Positions 17,993 to 26,514 of a stretch of 64,000 nucleotides of DNA are shown here, piece by piece. The position numbers were made by a program, and so were the translations under genes. Source of the DNA: Luteibacter aegosomaticola (GTDB lineage Bacteria; Pseudomonadota; Gammaproteobacteria; Xanthomonadales; Rhodanobacteraceae); assembly GCF_023078475.1 (NCBI RefSeq), contig NZ_CP095741.1, positions 1,736,001 through 1,800,000 on the forward strand, given 5' to 3'. The notes under the pieces were generated by a model. It saw only the letters and a program-made list of their open reading frames with translations. It was not told where the DNA came from and searched no databases. Positions within the stretch are counted from its first letter, which is position 1, and each line of letters starts with the position of its first letter.

Positions 17993-18937
17993 ATGGATGG
18001 TATGACCGAATTTCGCCTGACGTACGACGGCCCGGCGCTTATCGCGCACGAAATGCACCCGCGTGACCTCGCGCCAGCATTGATTGCCATGTCCGATCTG
18101 CTGGATGCCGCCGCGCGCGCGCTCTACGGCGATGAGGTGAAGGTCGACGTGCATATCAAAGGCCCTTTCAAGTCCGGTAGCTTCAATATCGATTTTGTCG
18201 CTGGCGTGCAGTGGCTCAAGTCGGTGCGTGACTATTTGTCTGGCCAGGGCGCATCAGCGATCGCCAATGCGACAGCGATCCTTACGGCGGTCGGCATCAT
18301 TGGCAGGGGCCTCTTCTCGCTGCTGAAATGGCTCCGTGGCCGGCCCATTTCCCACGTCGAATCCCTTGGGTCCGATTCGCAGGGCTTCGAGACCGTCCGG
18401 GTCCATGCGGAAGAAGACACCTATGAAATCAGGCGCCAGGCACTCGATCTGCTGACCCATGCGGCCGTGCGCACGGCGCTTGAACGCGTCATCAAGCCCC
18501 TGGAAGAAAACGGCGTCGACATATTCGCCCTGGGCACGGAGGGTTACCTCAACGTGATCATTCGTGGCGACGAGCGCGCCTATTTTATCGCGCCCACGGA
18601 AGACGAAGTCCTGGTCATCGACGATGTCAGGGATCTCATGTTCTCCGTCGTATCGTGCACAGGTGCGGATGCTGAGACGTGGCGCCTGTCGAATGGCGAA
18701 ACCACCATGGGTTCGAAAGTGTCCGATCAGGCCTTCCTCGACGCGATGGCCGCAGACAAGGTCACCCTGCTCAAGGATGACGTGCTGGTCTGCCGGACCC
18801 GTGTCCGGCAGTGGAAGGGGCAGGCCGGTATCCGCACGGAGTACGAGGTCGTGCAGGTAAACCGGCACCTTCGTGCCAACCGACAGATCCCGCTCCCGCT
18901 TGATGTGTTCCCGTTGACCAGCGCGGTGGCCGGTTAA
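17993..18937 (+). CDS. Unrecognised 314-residue protein
   Basis: The protein begins MDGMTEFRLTYDGPAL and has an N-terminal alpha/beta region to about residue 80 (HEMHPRDLAPALIAMSDLL, then VDVHIKGPFKSGSFNIDF), a hydrophobic stretch near 95-120 (ATAILTAVGIIGRGLFSLLKWL) that may be one membrane-associated helix, and a C-terminal beta-rich half from about 190 with FIAPTEDEVLVIDDV. I do not recognise the family by name; proteins of this look often occur singly in accessory DNA. The ATG at 17993 is chosen because GAGGTGG lies just upstream; the ATG at 18002 is possible. It stands alone on its strand. Confidence 0.65.
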   Translation: MDGMTEFRLTYDGPALIAHEMHPRDLAPALIAMSDLLDAAARALYGDEVKVDVHIKGPFKSGSFNIDFVAGVQWLKSVRDYLSGQGASAIANATAILTAVGIIGRGLFSLLKWLRGRPISHVESLGSDSQGFETVRVHAEEDTYEIRRQALDLLTHAAVRTALERVIKPLEENGVDIFALGTEGYLNVIIRGDERAYFIAPTEDEVLVIDDVRDLMFSVVSCTGADAETWRLSNGETTMGSKVSDQAFLDAMAADKVTLLKDDVLVCRTRVRQWKGQAGIRTEYEVVQVNRHLRANRQIPLPLDVFPLTSAVAG

Positions 18938-19033
18938 TCGACAAGCCGTGCGTGCCACGCGCCGAATGGGGCGAACCAGCAGCGATGGCTATGCCAGACT
19001 TGCCGCACTCGTCATAGTGAGCAGGGGAAGCCG

Positions 19034-20038
19034 GTGGGGAAATCATTCGTAGTGGCTACGCTCATGGCGTGGTCGCTGGCGCAGGCCGCTCAAGCCGCTG
19101 CCCCGATGATTACGAATCCGGTCTATGCCGGCCCATCCCATCTCGTCGATGTGGGTGGTGGCCGGCGCATGAATCTGTATTGCACGGGCGAGGGTTCGCC
19201 GACGGTCGTCATGGATGCCGGCATGGGCGACTCGGCGATCAGCTGGGCACTGGTGCAACCAGCGCTGTCGAAGCATGTCCGATCCTGCTCGTTCGATCGC
19301 GCAGGCCTTGGCTTTAGCGATGCCGCGACGCGACCGGGCACGCCGCAAAACGCGGCCGACGATCTGCACCACCTGCTTGGCGCCGCCGGGGTCAAACCAC
19401 CCTATGTGCTTGTCGCACATTCGCTAGGTGGCCTGAATGCGCGGGTATTCGCCGACCGCTTCCGCAGCGAGGTCGTGGGTATGGTGATGGTCGAATCATC
19501 CCACGAGGATCAGTTCACGGAAGGCTGGGCGATTGGCGCTGCCGACCAGAAGGAAAAATATGAGGCATACCTGGCCAAGGCACACGAATGCGTCGTGCTG
19601 GCCAGGAACGGCCTGAAGCCGGGTACGCCTGACTTTACGCGTTGCGTGGGTGATGACGCCGATCCGCGCTTCAGCGATGCGATCAACGCCGCCCAGCGGG
19701 CCTACGGTGTCACGCCGCGCTGGCAGGCGGCGGTTGCTTCCGAGCGTGAAAATGTCGCCAGCGTAAGCGTGGATCAGGTGCGCGCCACGCGAAAGGATTA
19801 CGGGGACATGCCGCTCATGGTCCTGATTCACTCCCCCTACGCCAAACGTGATGACGAGACGCAGAGCGAGCGCGATCTCCGGACGCTCTCATGGGAGCGC
19901 CTGCATCTGCGCATGGCGGCTATGTCGACGCGCGGGACCATGATCACCGTGCCCAACAGCACCCATTACATACAGTACGAACATCCGCAGGTGGTCGTGG
20001 ATGCGGTGCTCGAAGCTATCGCGATACAGGCGCACTGA
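19034..20038 (+). CDS. Exported alpha/beta hydrolase
   Basis: The product is 334 residues with a signal peptide (about 1-22, ending AQAA). The fold is clear: SFDRAGLGFSD (residues 87-97) and VAHSLGGLNAR with Ser130 as nucleophile, plus the catalytic histidine in NSTHYIQYEHP near the C-terminus. This resembles the broad Abhydrolase_1/6 group of esterases and peptidases. The start is a GTG with AGGGGAAG upstream. The substrate cannot be told from sequence. It is followed by a decayed-gene region on the opposite strand. Confidence 0.8.
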   Translation: MGKSFVVATLMAWSLAQAAQAAAPMITNPVYAGPSHLVDVGGGRRMNLYCTGEGSPTVVMDAGMGDSAISWALVQPALSKHVRSCSFDRAGLGFSDAATRPGTPQNAADDLHHLLGAAGVKPPYVLVAHSLGGLNARVFADRFRSEVVGMVMVESSHEDQFTEGWAIGAADQKEKYEAYLAKAHECVVLARNGLKPGTPDFTRCVGDDADPRFSDAINAAQRAYGVTPRWQAAVASERENVASVSVDQVRATRKDYGDMPLMVLIHSPYAKRDDETQSERDLRTLSWERLHLRMAAMSTRGTMITVPNSTHYIQYEHPQVVVDAVLEAIAIQAH

Positions 20039-20042
20039 GGCA

Positions 20043-20340
20043 CTTCTTCGCCTACACGGTCGCGCCTCGCGGGCTGTGTTTCGATAGCGATAGCGCCCGC
20101 ATAGATCGGTGGCGCCAGCCACTTCGGCAGGGCGGGTGGCTCGTTGTATGGCAGATCCATCCAGCCCCGCTTCACGCCGAATGCGTGTTCTGCGCCACGC
20201 GCGAACATGGACGGCACGTTGCCGCCCACCGTCATGCGCGTGAGTTTCCGGGCAGTGACGATATTGCCAAGGGCATCCGCCTGCGCCTGCGGCGTGGTAA
20301 AGCCAGCGCGTTCAAGGACGGAAAGGATGATCGAAAGATT
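20043..20340 (-). pseudogene. Probable gene remnant
   Basis: This minus-strand segment reads as a coherent protein fragment without a usable start: NLSIILSVLERAGF, TTPQAQADALGNIVTARK, then GVKRGWMDLPYNEPPALP and KWLAPPIYAGAIAIETQP. Upstream the frame runs into low-quality basic sequence, and downstream it runs antisense into the hydrolase gene, so only about 100 residues look protein-like. It may be the C-terminal half of a lost regulator or enzyme; I cannot name the family. The next 230 bp are AT-richer and lack genes until the chemoreceptor promoter. Confidence 0.4.
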
Positions 20341-20596
20341 TTGACGGCGATGGTGCTGGCGGAGCATACGGCGACTGCTTGGGCTACTGCGTAAACGGTG
20401 ACGGATTCTTATACATGAGGCATTTCTGGCCGCCACGGGATAACTATATGAAAGTTCGGCATGTTGGTGGCGAAGCCTTACGCAAACTATCCGGGTATAA
20501 AACGAAAGCCGGATTTTTGCGCGAAAGTTGTTACGATTTCGTACAAGACAAAACTAAAATGCCGTAAAAGCAATGAGTTGCGCAAAACCGTGAGAT

Positions 20597-20623
20597 TAAA
20601 GCGGAGACAATAGTTGCCGTTAA
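20597..20623 (+). promoter_or_regulatory. FliA (sigma-28) type promoter for the chemoreceptor gene
   Basis: TAAAGCGG, exactly 11 bp, then GCCGTTAA. The FliA consensus is TAAAGTTT-N11-GCCGATAA, so the TAAAG and GCCGnTAA cores match with correct spacing. It ends 35 bp before the chemoreceptor ATG, the expected place for a flagellar/chemotaxis class 3 promoter. Confidence 0.75.
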
Positions 20624-20658
20624 CACCTAAGACTTTTTCCTAGGGCAGCAACGGCAGC

Positions 20659-22317
20659 ATGACTATCAGGTGGCGCATCATTTTCACCATGGCGGCGGCA
20701 CTCCTCGCCGCAATCGTGATCGGTATCACCGGGCTCGTGTCCCTCGATAAGACCCAGTCGGGTCTGGAAGGCATGTACCGCACCTCGCTCATGCCCATCG
20801 TCCACGTCAGCGAAGTGCGTGCCTCGCTCATGGACGAACGCAACGCCGTGAACCGTGCCATTGCCCGTGCCGGCGCGGCGGATGCCGTCGCAGAGGCGCA
20901 GCAGCGCGTCGTCGCAAGCCAGGCTAAGCTTGCGAAAGACTGGTCGGCGTATTACCCGGCACTGGTCAGCAGCGATTCGGAGCGCGAGGCCGCCAAGGCG
21001 TTTATCGCCGCCCGTGAGCAGTCCGACGATCGGGTGAAAGGCCTGCTCGACAAACTCCAGAAGGGCGACAAGGACTCGGTGTCGTTCCTCGTCAAGGAAG
21101 TGGGCCCGGCGATGGATGCCGCGACGGCCCAGATCTCCCAGATCATCACTGTCAACGAGCAGCAGGCCGACCAGGACTACCAGGCGGCAGCGACCCGTGA
21201 ACACCGCACCGTGGCCATCACGATCGGCGTTCTCGTGGTGTCGGCGCTGATGGTGGCGCTGCTTGGCTTCCTCCTTGCGCGCGCCGTGGTGCGCCCGCTG
21301 CTCCGCGCCCGCGATCTTGCGGCACGGATCAGCCAGGGTGAGCTCAATCATCATCTTGAGGTGACCGGTCGCGACGAGCTGAGCGAGACGCTCCGTGCGC
21401 TGGCCACGATGGACGAGCAGCTCACGCGTATCGTCAGTGAAGTTCGCAGCAACGCGCAGCAGGTGACGTACGCTGCACGCGACATTTCCGCCGGTACGGA
21501 CGATCTCTCCAGCCGCACGCAGGAACAGGCGTCGTCGCTCGAAGAAACCGCCGCCTCGATGGAAGAAATGACCGCGACGGTGCGCGAGAACTCCGAGGGC
21601 GCGGATCTCGCTCGCGAACTCACCACCACGCTGCATGGCGATGCGCAGTCGGGCCAGTCCGTGGCCGAAGAGGCCGTGCTGGCCATGGGTGAAATCACCC
21701 GTAGCAGCCGTAGCGTCGGTGAAATCGCTGTGCTGATCGACGAGATCGCTTTCCAGACCAACCTGCTGGCGTTGAACGCGGCGGTGGAAGCCGCGCGTGC
21801 GGGCGAGCAGGGCAGGGGCTTTGCCGTGGTCGCCAGCGAGGTTCGCAACCTCGCCCAGCGCAGTGCGTCGGCCGCCCGCGACATCAAGAAGCTCATCGCC
21901 GACGCCTCTGAACGTGTCGAAACGGGTGCCGTCCTGGTGGGCCGTACCGGTGAAGCGCTGGCGTTGATCGGCACCGGCGCGAGCAAGGTCTCCGGTATCG
22001 TCGGTAACATCGCGGCCGCGTCGCTGCAGCAGTCGGCCGGCATCGAGCAGGTGAACGGCGCCGTCACGGCGCTGGACGAAGTGACGCAGCAGAACGCCGC
22101 ACTGGTCGAGGAAGCGAGCGCGGCCAGCAAGCAGATGCTTGACCTCGCCGAGGAGTTGATGCGCCAGGTGGCGTTCTTCAGCATTACCGGTGACGAGGCT
22201 GCCGAAGCCCCGCGCCAGGCGCGTGGGGAGGCCCAGGTCGCCCACGTGGCAGCCGCGCCAGTACATACCGCGGTGCGCCAGCCGGCCGTCCAGGAAGCGG
22301 TCTGGACCGAGTTCTAA
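20659..22317 (+). CDS. Methyl-accepting chemotaxis protein
   Basis: The product is 552 residues. One membrane helix is at about 7-30, then a periplasmic four-helix-bundle ligand domain (about 33-185, with a short DERNAVNRA helix). A second helix lies at about 188-210, followed by HAMP ([19 protein letters not shown]) and a long cytoplasmic signalling bundle with the universal hairpin tip [20 protein letters not shown] (near residues 363-382). The chain ends VWTEF, which fits the x-W-x-x-F tethering pentapeptide that recruits CheR/CheB. It is transcribed behind a FliA-type promoter and followed by a 12-bp GC hairpin. The ligand is unknown; the adjacent galactoside genes make a sugar or amino acid possible, but that is inference. 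Confidence 0.93.
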   Translation: MTIRWRIIFTMAAALLAAIVIGITGLVSLDKTQSGLEGMYRTSLMPIVHVSEVRASLMDERNAVNRAIARAGAADAVAEAQQRVVASQAKLAKDWSAYYPALVSSDSEREAAKAFIAAREQSDDRVKGLLDKLQKGDKDSVSFLVKEVGPAMDAATAQISQIITVNEQQADQDYQAAATREHRTVAITIGVLVVSALMVALLGFLLARAVVRPLLRARDLAARISQGELNHHLEVTGRDELSETLRALATMDEQLTRIVSEVRSNAQQVTYAARDISAGTDDLSSRTQEQASSLEETAASMEEMTATVRENSEGADLARELTTTLHGDAQSGQSVAEEAVLAMGEITRSSRSVGEIAVLIDEIAFQTNLLALNAAVEAARAGEQGRGFAVVASEVRNLAQRSASAARDIKKLIADASERVETGAVLVGRTGEALALIGTGASKVSGIVGNIAAASLQQSAGIEQVNGAVTALDEVTQQNAALVEEASAASKQMLDLAEELMRQVAFFSITGDEAAEAPRQARGEAQVAHVAAAPVHTAVRQPAVQEAVWTEF

Positions 22318-22323
22318 GCACCG

Positions 22324-22357
22324 CGGCCGGCGCCCTCGGATTCGCGGGCGCCGGCCG
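22324..22357 (+). terminator. GC-rich hairpin after the chemoreceptor gene
   Basis: A perfect 12-bp stem, CGGCCGGCGCCC with GGGCGCCGGCCG, around a 10-nt loop, 6 bp after the stop. It lacks a real T tract (TTGCG), so it may terminate weakly or mainly protect the 3' end. Confidence 0.6.
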
Positions 22358-22434
22358 TTGCGTATGCAATCATCTTGCCACGCCGCTGGCTGGCGAATAC
22401 CGTGTGGGCGTCCCGACAAGGAGCGCCCCCCACT

Positions 22435-23130
22435 TTGAAGCCCGTGGCAGCACGCAACCTGCACAGCCAGGTAGTCCAGCAATTGGGCCAGCTCATCGTG
22501 AGCGGCAAGCTGGCGCCGGGTGAGGGTTTGCCGCGCGAGGATATCCTCGCGGAAAAGCTGGCCGTCAGCCGTACCGCGCTGCGCGAGGCGATGAAGGTGC
22601 TGGTGACCAAGGGCCTTATCGAGTCCCGCCAGCGTACGGGTGCCCGTGTCCGCGCCGCCATCCACTGGAAACAGCTTGACCAGGACGTGCTGGCCTGGCG
22701 CTGCGCATCGATGCCGACCGACGACTTCGTGGAGAAGCTCGTTGAAATGCGCGAGCTGATCGAGCCCGGTGCAGCGGCCACCGCCGCAAGGCGCCGCACG
22801 ACCGCCCAGCTGGCTGCGCTCAAAGCCGCCTACGAAGCCATGGCGGCCGCAGAGAACCTGGACGCCTGGGCCGAGGCCGACCTGGCTTTTCACGAGACCA
22901 TGCTCCAGGCCACCAACAACGAGCTCATGGTTTCGCTATTCAGCGTGATCGAAACCGCGCTCGGCCAGTACTTCCTGCTTTCGGCGCGCAATGCGGCCGA
23001 TTTCAAGGCAGCCCTGCCGCACCATGGCAAGGTGCTCGAAGCCATCCGCCGCAAGCAGCCTGAAGCCGCCCGGGAAGGCATGCTCGAGATGGTCAACATC
23101 TCCCGCCGCAACATTCGCCGCCGACGTTAA
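22435..23130 (+). CDS. GntR-family transcriptional regulator, FadR/FCD type
   Basis: The product is about 231 residues. The N-terminal winged helix-turn-helix is clear (QLGQLIVSGKLAPGEGLPRE, then SRTALREAMKVLVTKGLIES), and the C-terminal FCD all-helical effector domain holds the metal-site pattern (ELIEPGAAA, DLAFHETMLQAT, HHGKVLEAI). This subfamily often controls galactonate or other sugar-acid catabolism. The start is probably the TTG at 22435, 11 bp after AAGGAG; a GTG at 22444 or an ATG at 22375 are alternatives. It precedes the mutarotase and alpha-galactosidase genes on the same strand and is their likely regulator (inferred from position). Confidence 0.88.
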   Translation: MKPVAARNLHSQVVQQLGQLIVSGKLAPGEGLPREDILAEKLAVSRTALREAMKVLVTKGLIESRQRTGARVRAAIHWKQLDQDVLAWRCASMPTDDFVEKLVEMRELIEPGAAATAARRRTTAQLAALKAAYEAMAAAENLDAWAEADLAFHETMLQATNNELMVSLFSVIETALGQYFLLSARNAADFKAALPHHGKVLEAIRRKQPEAAREGMLEMVNISRRNIRRRR

Positions 23131-23147
23131 AAAACACCCGCGCCCCT

Positions 23148-23242
23148 GTAGGAGCCCACCCTGTGGGCGACGCCCCTCGCGACCACCTTCAAGGCCCTGC
23201 GACGTTATCGCGAAAGATGTCGCCCACAGGGTGGGCTCCTAC
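23148..23242. repeat. 95-bp REP-type inverted pair (CCCACC subfamily)
   Basis: The same arms and total length as the element at 3883, here between the tandem GntR and mutarotase-like genes, 18 bp after the GntR stop. Confidence 0.9.
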
Positions 23243-23337
23243 GGGCATGGCATGCTGCGCCGCAGCTTGCCGCCTGATAATCATAAAATACTACAATTGA
23301 CGAGACGCGCCACCGGGCGTGCAGGGCACCTCACGAC

Positions 23338-24252
23338 ATGCTCGAACTCGCCAACGACCGTCTGCGCGTGATCCTGCTCCCCGAAACGGGTGGCGGCATC
23401 GCACGCTTCGACTGGCTAGGCAGTGTCGAGGCCATTGCCGTCATGCGCCCCTGTAGGAGCGCGCTTGCGCGCGATGGCTCTTGCGAAACCGCGGCCAACG
23501 AACCCATCGACCCCAACCACCTTGCCTGCTACCCGTTAGTCCCCTGGAGCAACCGCATCACCACCGGCGGCTTCACGCACGATGGCACCCGCATCGACCT
23601 GCCGCTCAACCGCGCCGACGATGCCTATCCCATCCACGGTACCGGCTGGCAACGCGCGTGGACGGTAGAACGCCACGCCCCCGACGAGGCGGTGTTCACG
23701 CTGCACGACGCCACCGAAGGCGCCTACGACTATCGCGCGCGCCTGGCGTATTACCTCGAAGCCAACACGCTTCGCGTCGAGCTGGCGGTCACCAACACCG
23801 GCGACGTCGCCTTGCCATTTGGCCTCGGCCTGCACCCTTTCTTCCCCCGCCACGGCAGCGTGCGGCTGCACGCCCCGGCGCGTACCGTCTGGCGCAACGA
23901 TGACCGGGATTCCCTCATTCCGGTGGCTTGCCAGGCGGTGCCGCCGGCGTGGGATTTTTCTTTCGCGCCGATCCTGCCGCGGGGAGGCCTTAACAACGGC
24001 TTCCAGGGCTGGAAGGGCGCGGCTCGCATTCGCTGGCCGCTGCAAGGCCTGCGGCTCAACATCACCGCCGATGTGGATAGCTACATCCTCTACGTGCCCG
24101 AAGGCGAAACTTTTTTCTGCTTCGAGCCCGTCGACCACCCGGTGAACGCCGTGAACCTGCCTGGCGGGCCTGCCGCCAACGGCATGACCGTGCTGGCGCC
24201 TGGGCAGGCGTTGGCACGATCCTTCGCATTCCGTGTTTCCGAAGAGGGGTAA
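23338..24252 (+). CDS. Aldose 1-epimerase (galactose mutarotase) family protein, with REP-derived insertion
   Basis: The product is 304 residues. Family motifs are LPETGGGIARFDWL near the start, LVPWSNRI near residue 63, YPIHGTGWQRAW near 100 and GLGLHPFFPR near 165, the two histidines being the usual proton-relay pair. Such enzymes interconvert alpha and beta anomers of aldoses; galactose from the downstream alpha-galactosidases is the probable substrate. A single REP unit (23453-23475) lies inside the frame and encodes RSALARDG in a loop near residues 40-50, so the protein is a little longer than expected there. The frame is kept. The next gene starts 5 bp after the stop, so they form one operon. 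Confidence 0.82.
   Translation: MLELANDRLRVILLPETGGGIARFDWLGSVEAIAVMRPCRSALARDGSCETAANEPIDPNHLACYPLVPWSNRITTGGFTHDGTRIDLPLNRADDAYPIHGTGWQRAWTVERHAPDEAVFTLHDATEGAYDYRARLAYYLEANTLRVELAVTNTGDVALPFGLGLHPFFPRHGSVRLHAPARTVWRNDDRDSLIPVACQAVPPAWDFSFAPILPRGGLNNGFQGWKGAARIRWPLQGLRLNITADVDSYILYVPEGETFFCFEPVDHPVNAVNLPGGPAANGMTVLAPGQALARSFAFRVSEEG
23453..23475 (+). repeat. REP unit inside a coding sequence
   Basis: A single gtaggagcgcgcttgcgcgc unit plus GAT within the mutarotase-like gene. It is the same subfamily as the pair at 10271 and is translated in frame as part of ...CRSALARD.... Confidence 0.85.
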
Positions 24253-24257
24253 GAACG

Positions 24258-26489
24258 TTGAAGCAGCACGCCTCCACCCGCCGGCTCGCCCTTGCCCTGG
24301 CTGCCGCGTTCGCCGCGCCGCTCGCCGTTGCCGCCACGCCGCCGCGTGAGGTGGCGCCGCGCTACGACGCGTCATCGCACGTTTTCCGCCTGGACGCAGG
24401 CAAGGTCACGTATGCCATGGGCGTCGATCCCGATGGCCGGCTGCAGACGCTCTACTGGGGTGCACGCCTTGCGGCCGATGATCCGCTGGGGCCGGCGACA
24501 CCGGCGCCCGAGCGCTCCTCGTTTGATCCCAAGGGCGCACTCTCGCGCCAGGAATACGCGGGTTGGGGCGGCAACATCACCGCGATGCCAGCGCTCAAGG
24601 TGAAGTTCGATGACGGCAATCGCGACCTGATCCTGCGCTATGACAGCTACCGGATCGACCACGGCGCGCTCGCCATCCTGATGCGCGACGTCAAGGCCGG
24701 CGTGGATGTCACGCTGCGCTACACGGCCGATCCGGCGACTGGCGTCATCGGCCGTTCGGCGCGCATTGAAAACAAGAGCACCCAGGCACTCACGATCGAT
24801 AGCGCGGCCGCGGCCACATGGAGCCTGCCATCCGGCAGCGATTATTCGCTGCGTTACCTCACCGGCACATGGGCGGGCGAATGGCACCTGCAGACGCGCG
24901 CGATCACGCAGGGCGCGACGGTGCTGGAAAGTCGCCGCGGCTCCACGGGCGACGAGAACAACCCGTGGTTCGCCATCAATCGGGGTGGCGCGTGGAATGA
25001 AGAACACGGCGATGTCTGGTTCGGCGCGCTGGCGTGGAGCGGCTCGTGGCAGATCCGCGTCGACGAAGACATCCTCGGCCAGGTCCGCGTGACCGGCGGA
25101 TTCAACCCCTTCGATTTTGGTTACCGCCTGAAGCCGGGTGAATCGCTCGATACCCCCGTGTTCTACGGTGGCTACACGGCCGATGGCATGGGGGAAGCCT
25201 CGCGCCTGCTGCATCGCTTCGAGAAGGCGAGCGTCCTGCCGCACGGCGAGCAGGCAAAGCTGCGCCCGGTGCTCTACAACTCCTGGGAAGCCACCGAATT
25301 CAAGGTGGATGAGGCAGGGCAGGAGCAGCTGGCCGAACGCGCGGCGAAGCTTGGCGTGGAGCGGTTCGTCGTTGATGACGGCTGGTTTGGCGCACGCAAT
25401 AGCGACCATGCCGGGCTGGGCGATTGGACGGTGAACCGCACCAAGTTCCCGAATGGCCTGAAGCCGCTCATCGATAAGGTGCATACGCTGGGCATGAGCT
25501 TCGGCCTTTGGGTCGAGCCGGAGATGGTGAACTCCGATAGCGATCTGTACCGTGCGCACCCGGACTGGGTGCTCAATTTCCCGGACCGCCAGCGTAGTGA
25601 GGGGCGTAACCAGCTCGTGCTCAACCTCGCGCGCGAGGACGTGAAAGCCCACGTGTTCGAGGTGCTGGATCGCCTGCTCGCCGAGAACGACATCCAGTTC
25701 CTGAAGTGGGACTACAACCGCAACTGGTCCGAGCCGGGCTGGCCGCAGATGTCGCCGGACGAGCAGCAGAAGGTCTACGTGGCCTACACGCGCAACCTTT
25801 ACGACATCCTGCGCCGCCTGCGCGAGAAGCATCCGGGCGTGGAAATCGAATCGTGCTCGGGCGGTGGCGCGCGCGTCGATCTGGGCGTGATGGCGCTTAC
25901 CGATGAGGTATGGCCCTCTGACAACACGGATGCCTCGGATCGTCTCTCCATCCAGGATGGTTTCAGCCAGGCGTATGCACCGGCCACGATGATGTCTTGG
26001 GTGACCGGCTCGCCCACCTGGGTGAATAACCGCGCGATGTCGCTGGATTTCCGCTTCCTCTCGTCCATGCAGGGCGGTCTCGGCATCGGCGCCAACCTGC
26101 TCACGTGGAGCGAGGCGGATAACACGACGGCGCGGCACTACATCACCGCGTACAAGGCGATCCGCACGACGGTGCAGCGTGGCGACCTCTATCGCCTGCT
26201 CTCGCCGCAGAACCGTGCCGCGTGGTCGGCCACCAGTTCCGTATCCACCGATCGCAAGCAGGCCGTGCTGTTCGCGTTCCAGCGCCAGGGCGAAGAGGCG
26301 AGGGCGTTCCCGACGCTACGCCTGCAGGGGCTGGACCCGGTTGCACGCTACCGCATGCGCTTCATCCACGGCGCCGCCGTGCCAGGGACCCCCGAGGTGG
26401 CCAGCGGCGCGTACTGGATGGCCCACGGTGTCGATCTGCTGATCAAGGGTGACTTCGACGCTGCAGGGGCGGTCTTCGAAGCGCCATAG
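24258..26489 (+). CDS. Exported alpha-galactosidase, GH36
   Basis: The product is 743 residues with a signal peptide (about 1-26, ending AVAA). It has an N-terminal beta-supersandwich, a catalytic (beta/alpha)8 barrel and a C-terminal beta domain. The nucleophile motif is FLKWDYNR (Asp485). SCSGGGARVD lines the active site, and WPSDNTDASDR near 552-562 carries the acid/base aspartate (Asp555). GH36 enzymes release terminal alpha-galactose from raffinose, melibiose and galactomannans. With a signal peptide it acts in the periplasm or outside. It sits between the mutarotase-like gene and a GH27 enzyme on the same strand. Confidence 0.93.
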   Translation: MKQHASTRRLALALAAAFAAPLAVAATPPREVAPRYDASSHVFRLDAGKVTYAMGVDPDGRLQTLYWGARLAADDPLGPATPAPERSSFDPKGALSRQEYAGWGGNITAMPALKVKFDDGNRDLILRYDSYRIDHGALAILMRDVKAGVDVTLRYTADPATGVIGRSARIENKSTQALTIDSAAAATWSLPSGSDYSLRYLTGTWAGEWHLQTRAITQGATVLESRRGSTGDENNPWFAINRGGAWNEEHGDVWFGALAWSGSWQIRVDEDILGQVRVTGGFNPFDFGYRLKPGESLDTPVFYGGYTADGMGEASRLLHRFEKASVLPHGEQAKLRPVLYNSWEATEFKVDEAGQEQLAERAAKLGVERFVVDDGWFGARNSDHAGLGDWTVNRTKFPNGLKPLIDKVHTLGMSFGLWVEPEMVNSDSDLYRAHPDWVLNFPDRQRSEGRNQLVLNLAREDVKAHVFEVLDRLLAENDIQFLKWDYNRNWSEPGWPQMSPDEQQKVYVAYTRNLYDILRRLREKHPGVEIESCSGGGARVDLGVMALTDEVWPSDNTDASDRLSIQDGFSQAYAPATMMSWVTGSPTWVNNRAMSLDFRFLSSMQGGLGIGANLLTWSEADNTTARHYITAYKAIRTTVQRGDLYRLLSPQNRAAWSATSSVSTDRKQAVLFAFQRQGEEARAFPTLRLQGLDPVARYRMRFIHGAAVPGTPEVASGAYWMAHGVDLLIKGDFDAAGAVFEAP

Positions 26490-26514
26490 CTTTTCCCCCG
26501 CAAGGAGTCGCGCC

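Noticed and set aside
20379..20567. Open frame of 62 codons before the chemoreceptor promoter
   Set aside because: AT-rich, without a clear Shine-Dalgarno or family; the frame seems accidental.
20620..22893. A 757-residue open frame antisense to the chemoreceptor and GntR genes
   Set aside because: It spans two well-supported genes on the other strand and the intergenic hairpin; His/Arg/Gly-rich with no domain.
23338..24252. Frameshift or pseudogene status of the mutarotase-like gene because of the REP insertion
   Set aside because: The unit keeps the frame and both flanking halves carry intact family motifs, so the gene appears functional.
24372..26138. A 588-residue open frame antisense to the GH36 alpha-galactosidase
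   Set aside because: The sense strand has a complete GH36 signature; the reverse frame has no recognisable feature.
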